Shown: piece after piece, positions 58,241 to 64,000 of the stretch
Position numbering within the stretch: the first letter of the stretch is position 1
Layout of the letters: every line of letters starts with the position of its first letter
Source of the DNA: Agapetus fuscipes
Lineage: Eukaryota; Arthropoda; Insecta; Trichoptera; Glossosomatidae
DNA: 64,000 nt
Direction: 5' to 3'
Assembly (NCBI GenBank): GCA_951799405.1
Contig: OX637353.1
Span: 2,728,001-2,792,000 of the forward strand
Notes under the pieces: model-generated
What the model was told of the DNA's origin: nothing
Database searches by the model: none
Seen by the model: the letters and a program-made list of their open reading frames with translations, nothing else
Translations under genes and position numbers: made by a program

Positions 58241-58717
58241 TGCCGGGCGGCGTGTTCCCATTCCCCGACCTAAAAGGAATGTTTACTCAGACAAGCACAC
58301 GGAAAAAATTGAATTCATCAAGTAGTTTCAGTTTTTCAATATTTACTAAAAAACTATTGACATTATAAAAAAACGGTTTCGATACTACACTAGACAATGT
58401 ATAGTTCTATAAATAGAATGAAAAAAAATATTTCCAAAACATAGCACACACGAGAAAGTAGCTACAGAAGTGAAAAAAACGTATTTTTTTAAATATTTTT
58501 TTGTGGTCGCAATTTTTAAGTTATATATTTTGTTTAAACTTTATAATTAAGATAAAAAATTAATAAACATGCTTGATTTTTTTCATTACTGTCACTTTTT
58601 TGCTAATACCATAAAGTGTAAGAAACAATAACGGCAGATTTAGGGTATGATACTTCCGTGTGCATTTCTGAGTGAACATTCCTTTTAGGTCGGGGAATGG
58701 GAACACGCTGCCGGGCG
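58241..58717. mobile_element. Mutator-like MITE, 459 bp, with 9-bp target duplication
   Basis: TGCCGGGCG at 58241-58249 is repeated exactly at 58709-58717. Between them, 55-bp terminal inverted repeats (52/55 matches) start GCGTGTTCCCATTCCCCGAC at 58250 and mirror it up to 58708. A 9-bp duplication with long repeats is the usual signature of Mutator-like elements. There is no transposase inside; the interior is AT-rich and carries a decayed copy of the 45.3-kb hairpin element. Confidence 0.88.
58582..58645. mobile_element. Decayed copy of the 136-bp hairpin element
   Basis: TTCATTACTGTCACTTTTTT, GCTAATACCATAAAGTGTAA and AACGGCAGATTTAGGG match the right two thirds of 45281-45416 in the same order. 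It sits within the Mutator-like element. Confidence 0.7.
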
Positions 58718-59987
58718 TCCCCACTGTGCGCGGTCATCAGCCGGCATTGTCCGCGGGGCTCGCAGCAATCACAACACCGGAATGGGAAAGCCAACACGAT
58801 TATTTGTACGACAGTGTCAATACTGAACACAACTATCGGACATCATTTCCGTAGAGAATATGTACGAGATGAATATACATTGTTATGATGGAACGTGATA
58901 ATTTTTGTAAAAAAAAATATTCTTATTTTTGAAACATATTTACAATTATAATAACTATACAGCTATTTTTTTATTCGGATATTCGACGAACCGTTATAAG
59001 AAGGCTTATATCATTCTCGACATTTCGTCGGTGACGTAGCTAAAAGTCTTTAGGAGACACCCTCTTTGCACGACGACTGAGGATAAACTCAATTAAAACA
59101 ACAAGTATTGAAACACAGCTTTATTCTTAGGAATCAGTAACTGTGTCCTCACTATGCTGCTAAGGGTTGCAATATGTTGTTGCCTGACGGACTGTATAAA
59201 CGTACATCGTTTCCAATATTTTCTCCTTTTTGCGTTGACTGTGTTTATTCGCATCTCCTGATAAAGCCCTTTCTTCTCATTGAGAAAAAAAAGTTTTTCA
59301 TCGTATCTTCTTCTTATATGTCTGAACCTTCCCATCATAATCAAATTGTTTTTTATGGGTTCATTTTTTTTCAAAAATGAGTTGCCAGATCCTGTTTTAC
59401 ATATAAATGATTTGACTTAGTCAATAATAATATGTCCAAAACAAAATATCAAAAAAAAGTCTCATGAAATACTTGTAAATAAAGTGCCCTATAAATATTT
59501 TAAAACTAAGTGATCAAATTAGTTAACTATTTTTCTAGCATTAACATTTATCTCTTATTGTCCTACGTGCAACAAAGTTAATTTAATTAATTATTAACGA
59601 ATTCGCTGGATTAACGCTGGTACCTACTTGATTCTGCCTGTTAGCTGCAATCAACATTGCTTTCCGTCCAATCAAAAGCTCGTGCGAGCGCTGGCTCGTT
59701 GGACATGAATGGAAAATAAACGTGTATCATCTATACAGATACGACATAGTGAAACTATCAGAAATGAAAACGCAGCTTCGTTATGGCAATTTTCTCTTTT
59801 GTCGATGCGTTTTTATGAACATGAAAATTTTCAAACATACAAAATATGTAGATGCTTTAAGGCTTGGTTTTTTGCAAGTATTTTGTAAAATATTCAGTGT
59901 GCGTAGAATTTTCCTTTCAGTTATGGAAATGGAATGAAAAATACGTAGCATGCATGTCAAGCAAAATATGTAGTATGTATAATGAAA
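58718..59987. other. Unique sequence with one shared repeat
   Basis: 58930-59015 (TTTACAATTATAATAACTA, GGATATTCGACGAACCGTTA) matches 35155-35240. No gene was recognised. Frames near 59093-59380 and 59722-60121 are short and unfamiliar. Confidence 0.45.
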
Positions 59988-60258
59988 TCAAGAAGACTCC
60001 AGTGGGCCGGACATGTAGCACGTGCAGAGGACTCCAGGATCATCAGAACAGTCTTGGATGGTGCCCCCTAAGGTGTGCGACCACTCGGACGTCCCAGGAT
60101 GCGGTGGGCAAGCAACGTTGAAGCCGACGCCGAAGTTCTGGGAGTAAGGGGACCATGGAGGGAAGCAGCACAAGACAGAGAGTCCTAGAGGATTGTGGTG
60201 CGGGAGGCCCTGATCCTTCAAGGTTTATGAGCCGAAGAAAGTAAGTAAAGTAAGTAGG
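59988..60258 (+). pseudogene. C-terminal remnant of a third LINE family
   Basis: The plus frame reads RRLQWAGHVARAEDSR, stop, then GRPRMRWASNVEADAEVLG and WREAAQDRES, stop, and VREALILQGL, a characteristic APE-LINE C-terminus. It ends in a GTAAGTAAAGTAAGTA simple tail after the stop codon, as RTE- or R1-like copies do. Internal stops show it is dead. Confidence 0.8.
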
Positions 60259-60910
60259 GAGTTACTCTGGTTTTTTATTACTCAAGTCGTTGTTATTGTT
60301 ACAAAAAATAACCCTTTGGCTAAGTGTTTTTTTTAGAGTAACGATTTTATCTTAAATAAAAGTAAAAAAAGTAAGGAACCAGTGCAATTATGGTCAAGAG
60401 TACCTACAGTTATCGTAAAAAAATCTTCTTGACTATTAAATTTTGAGAAAATGACAAATTATTTTGCTCAAAGTCCTTCGTGGATATTTTTTTTAACTTG
60501 CTCAGCCGTTTATTTGATAGGTTTTTCTAAATTTGGACGCACAAGTGGTTTTGTTTCAAAGGCGGAAAATTACAAAAAACTGCCCAAACTTTTCGGCGCG
60601 TAATCGTGCCAAGCTGAGCGCGCGCTTTTATCATTATACTGTTACAGAAAATATCAATCTTCTGACAAACGAAACCATAAAAATAAACCGGAAATTTATG
60701 CTGGTAATACCCTGAGTACAAATATTAAACGTGGAGGTTTCATACCAAAGTTAACTTTTACATTGATACAATTAAATTACATTTAAAATTTGATATCCGT
60801 ACAAATGTGAGAATAAGTTTAAGGCATTTGATTTATCATTTGGACATCAAGTTTGTATACGTTTCTTATATTAAAAGAAAACCTTTAAAAATATGATACC
60901 TACTCTTTTG
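60259..60910. other. AT-rich sequence, nothing recognised
   Basis: No gene or repeat was recognised. Confidence 0.5.
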
Positions 60911-61182
60911 TTGGATGATTTATTTGATGAGAGGTGTCCTCGGGAACAATCCCACCTCACGAGCGCTATGACATTTTTAGCAATCGCTACAAAGCCTCTG
61001 ACTGGACCTTGTTGCTGCAAGGCTGGATAGACCTTCAATAATTGGCTTTTGATAAAAGTCAACCTCGCGTAGAGCAAATTTAAAAAATAAATAGTATTGG
61101 CTGTGTGTTCCGCTGGGAATTAAACTCGCTACCTTCCGATTACTGGACCAAAGCGTTACCCACTAGACTACTGAGCTTTATC
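60911..61182 (-). repeat. Diverged SINE-C copy
   Basis: The minus strand starts AAGCTCAGTAGTCTAGTGGG (box A region), then GAGTTTAATTCCCAGCGGA (box B region and GGAGCA-type junction). It ends in CATCAAATAAATCATCCAAC. No 5S block precedes the tRNA-like head. Confidence 0.75.
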
Positions 61183-62228
61183 ATTGCCGTTTAATTCAGT
61201 TGTATTCCTGTTTCTGCTTTCTAATGTTTATACTAGGAGCTGTAAGTACAAAGAAAATACTTTAATTGCTCAGCAATAATCTAGCCTCTAAAGATTAAAC
61301 TTATTACAAAGTTTTACTGCCGGCTTTACTTTGTATTTTAAGCACACGGTAGGGAAAAGTAACACACATATTACCAAGAACTTACAAACTTTATAAAATG
61401 TGCTTATTTGTATGTAAAATACTGTTAAGCTCACTATGAGATATTAATCATTGTAAAATAAGCAGAAGTTATACATCGAAATCCTCATACACAAAGGAAA
61501 AAGGTCAGCGCAGCGCTTGCAAATTATAGCTTGCGCTCGAGTCCGAGGGTGTCAGATATATTTTCCCATGTTGGTGTTTTTTTGTCTTTTTTTTTGTCTC
61601 AGCTATCGTTTTCTTCTTTTTGATCATAAAGAAGCAAAGAATTCGTGGTCCTGCATTGTCCGAAACAACTCCTCCACATCTCTATCCCGGTCTAGTCTCG
61701 TATATGGCGCAGCTACGAGGTCTGTTTTTTTCAGCTCCCTGGCGTCCTTCTACTTCCTGTACTTCAATAGTCATAATTAAGCAAACAAGGTGATACTTTG
61801 ACTCGTGGCAATACATTAGCTCTTATGAGGATCAGAAACCTGAGAAGCAGCAGAAGTATTATATAAACTTAAATTTTCGAATAAGGGATCTTTCCGGAGT
61901 TGTTTCGTTGCTTCCTTTCAAAAGACACAACCACTGCAGATTTATATTGTGTTTCGCTTTTGATACAATAGATGTGTTTTGAGGGCTTGACCGCAAGTAC
62001 GCGTGAGTAATGAGCGTATGGCATTCCGGCTGTCCTTACAATACATTTGTTGGCGCCCCCGATGCTCGTATTCACATTTTTCGCTCAGAAACAATTCCTA
62101 TAAATTGTATGCGGTGCCGCGTTTGCGGGATTTGGGAGGTTACCGTGGTAACAAATAACAACAATAATATAGTGGGTAGATCTGGGAAATCTCACAAAGA
62201 GGAAGCCACTGTATTTTCTGTTGCTAAG
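61183..62228. other. Unique sequence with SINE-B trace and a coding-like patch
   Basis: 61505-61580 (+) contains GCTCGAGTCCGAGGGTGTCA and TTTTCCCATGTTGGTGTTT, a decayed SINE-B head. The minus strand at 61745-61628 is open for about 38 codons (DLVAAPYTRLDRDRDVEE within it), ending in a stop and preceded by an acceptor-like AGTACAG. It looks protein-like, but no family was recognised. Confidence 0.4.
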
Positions 62229-62400
62229 TTGTGAGGTTGACCGACCATCCTGTAAAAAATTATGCTTACACTTTTGCAAAATAAGCATATAGAAAGGAGG
62301 TGTACATTGTATGTTTATTTGCAATTCAGGTTTCTTTTAAGTGCATATATACCCAGTATGTGTAATTGTTAACCTATATGTGCATACTTGTATACTTGTG
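62229..62400 (+). repeat. Very old SINE-A 5' part
   Basis: GTGAGGTTGACCGACCATCC and TGTAAAAAATTATGCTTACA resemble the first 60 bp of SINE-A. Later words (GGAGGTGTACATTGTATG) are barely recognisable. Confidence 0.45.
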
Positions 62401-62444
62401 CATTAAGAATGAAACATAATCGTAACTTTAAAAAAAAAAATTAG

Positions 62445-62502
62445 GCTGATTTATTTGGTGAGCGCTGTTTTTGTGTGTATCACACCTCAAGAGCCCTCTA
62501 AC
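62445..62502 (-). repeat. SINE-C 3'-end fragment
   Basis: GCTGATTTATTTGGTGAGCG and CACACCTCAAGAGCCCTCT are the reverse complement of the AAATAAATCA-type SINE-C 3' end. Confidence 0.7.
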
Positions 62503-62674
62503 TTTGTAACTTTGTTTTGTACCTGCATAATAAATCTCTGAATACCTACAAATGGAAAAAAAATAGACGGCAAAGACATTAATACATTGTTGGTTGGTAT
62601 CCTCTGCTGTAAAATACAGTAATATTGCCATTCGTTGTTTCAGTAACAAACTAATGAACTGATAAAAACATTAA

Positions 62675-63093
62675 GGCCCGGTATATTGAACTGTAGTAAT
62701 ATTTTAGTTAACTATTACTTGAACTTTCATTCAAAATACTCAATCTCGAGTTAACTAAAACCGAACATTACCGAAGTATGAGGCCACGCCCCCAAATCTT
62801 GGAAATAATTAAAATGACATTCAAAAGCTTTAAAACAAACAACTATTCATAAAAATCATATGCCTAACCTTCATTAAGCTAAAATACGAGACAAAAAATG
62901 TTCAGTTTGCAACAATTTTGATGTATCCTTACATTAAAAAAGAACAGCTGCTGTCAGTGAAGCGCCGCCATCTTGAAAATCGAAAGTTAAAGTTACTAAA
63001 TAGTTACTGCCGAAATTCGGTGAGTGAAATATTATGATGATTTAACTAAAATTGCATTTTAGTTAACTTTACGATACTTCAAAATACCGGGCC
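62675..63093. mobile_element. 419-bp inverted-repeat element with TAA target duplication
   Basis: The ends GGCCCGGTATATTGAA and TTCAAAATACCGGGCC are inverted. TAA flanks both sides (62672-62674 and 63094-63096). The sub-terminal word TTTTAGTTAACT is also inverted. A three-base TAA duplication fits PIF/Harbinger-like elements. No transposase is inside. Confidence 0.78.
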
Positions 63094-63199
63094 TAAGAGA
63101 TATCCAAAAGGATCGTAACCTTCAGAAATCAGGTAAACGTTAATATCAGAGAATTTTTCAATTCTGAGTTTAAGCGTTTTCATTGAGACCGTTATTTGT

Positions 63200-63320
63200 T
63201 ATTTTTATGAAAATGCACTTTGAAAACTATAATCTGTGAAGATGCCTCATTAGGCGAAAATGTTTGAGCAAAACAAAAAGAATAAAGTGAATTAAAACCA
63301 TGTTTTACCATTTTAATTTT
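63200..63320 (+). repeat. PLE 3' end with damaged hammerhead
   Basis: GTGAAGA stands where CTGANGA is expected. It is followed by hairpin GCCT/AGGC, GAAAATGTTTGAGC and AATAAAGTGAATTAAAACC. The order and spacing match 38395-38460. The first core base is changed (C to G), which should abolish cleavage. Confidence 0.55.
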
Positions 63321-64000
63321 TAAATATTTATAATAATCTGTGTATTTAAAAACTTTCCTGTAAATATATCGAGTTCCTATTTTTTTCGGGCGTAAAGAGA
63401 ATAAAAAAAAAAAATCACGTATGTTTATATTTTAAAACCAGCAAAATAAGACGGGAAAATTGAAACAATCACAAGATACGTAAAGGTATTTATTAACAGC
63501 AGCCTAAAAGGATTGTAAAGGGTCAGTAGATATCATACTCAGGTGTAAAAGATCACGAGTCTCTGTTAAAAGATAACTTGATCTATTAAATGATGGTAGA
63601 GAATTGTCTGAAATTCAAAAAGAACCCAGCAGGTGTTCGCGATCCCCAATGAAAAGGCAAATTACTACAAAGAAGTTTTTCTTTCAACAAGATTAATCGT
63701 TTAGAATACCCTCATGTATTTTTTAACTTGATTCATTGTTCCATTTAATCCACCACTTAGCCGCTTTTGATTAAACCCTCGTGATTTATACGTCTCTGCG
63801 CTCACACGACACATCCCAAGTAACCATTTAAATTTCAGACTTGTCCCGCTAGACTCATGAGGTCTTCGGACTTTCCCATGCTCACTGTGAAAGCAACGAC
63901 GTTACATTACATACGAGTATTATATACTTAGTGACACATGCAAAGTTCAAGTAATCAGATAAATTAAATCTGTTTGCTTCGAGAATGGGACAAAGAAATT
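63321..64000. other. AT-rich sequence to window end, nothing recognised
   Basis: No gene or repeat was recognised. Confidence 0.5.

Overview
This window looks like AT-rich, repeat-saturated nuclear DNA of an arthropod, most likely an insect. The evidence is the mix of elements: an APE-type non-LTR retrotransposon, Penelope-like elements with a GIY-YIG endonuclease, several tRNA-headed SINE families, and short inverted-repeat DNA transposons. I could not fix the order or species. No intact host gene is recognisable, and there is no operon, CRISPR array or functional rRNA/tRNA gene. The window reads as intergenic or intronic sequence built by successive insertions.

The dominant repeat, called SINE-A here, is a unit of about 250 bp that starts near CCTTGACTTATAGGTTGGTA and ends in a TTAGA-type tail. 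It occurs about 20 times and is identical in layout to the whole terminal 3' UTR of a LINE. The best LINE copy (23776-26452) keeps a 765-codon open frame, 5' truncated inside its endonuclease. Other LINE pieces lie at 14541-15482, 16692-17070 and 28277-29126. Fragments of different LINE families lie at 22771-23040, 47200-47820 and 59988-60258. At 35597-36957 SINE-A has become a tandem array with a period of 261-266 bp.

Three further SINE families have tRNA-like heads. SINE-B carries an obvious box A and box B (29664-29992, 43386-43717 and pieces elsewhere). SINE-C has a tRNA-like head and, in its best copy (10271-10720), a full-length 118-bp 5S rRNA-like sequence directly in front of it. SINE-D has a Leu/Ser-type box A (3592-3745, 46430-46660).

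Penelope-like element (PLE) 3' ends are scattered through the window. One (about 37850-38470) retains the GIY-YIG domain. Twenty-odd bases after its stop codon the sequence folds by hand into a hammerhead ribozyme. Further hammerhead-type cores lie at 39354-39398 (+), 6953-7000 (-), 15648-15692 (-, damaged) and 63236-63275 (+, damaged). Each has a different stem II sequence, so several PLE lineages are represented.

DNA-transposon relics include a 459-bp element with 55-bp terminal inverted repeats and an exact 9-bp target duplication (58250-58708), a 1-kb inverted-repeat element with 64/66 matching arms (51898-52900), two short elements with TTA/TAA at their borders (3877-4114, 62675-63093), a 136-bp hairpin element (45281-45416), and a possible Helitron 3' end (37062-37093).

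Stretches without a call are mostly AT-rich unique sequence. A few GC-richer islands (13075-13250, 17110-17270, 18230-18410, 29410-29625, 49293-49540, 57120-57345, 61628-61745) could hide exons or regulatory DNA but cannot be proven from sequence alone.
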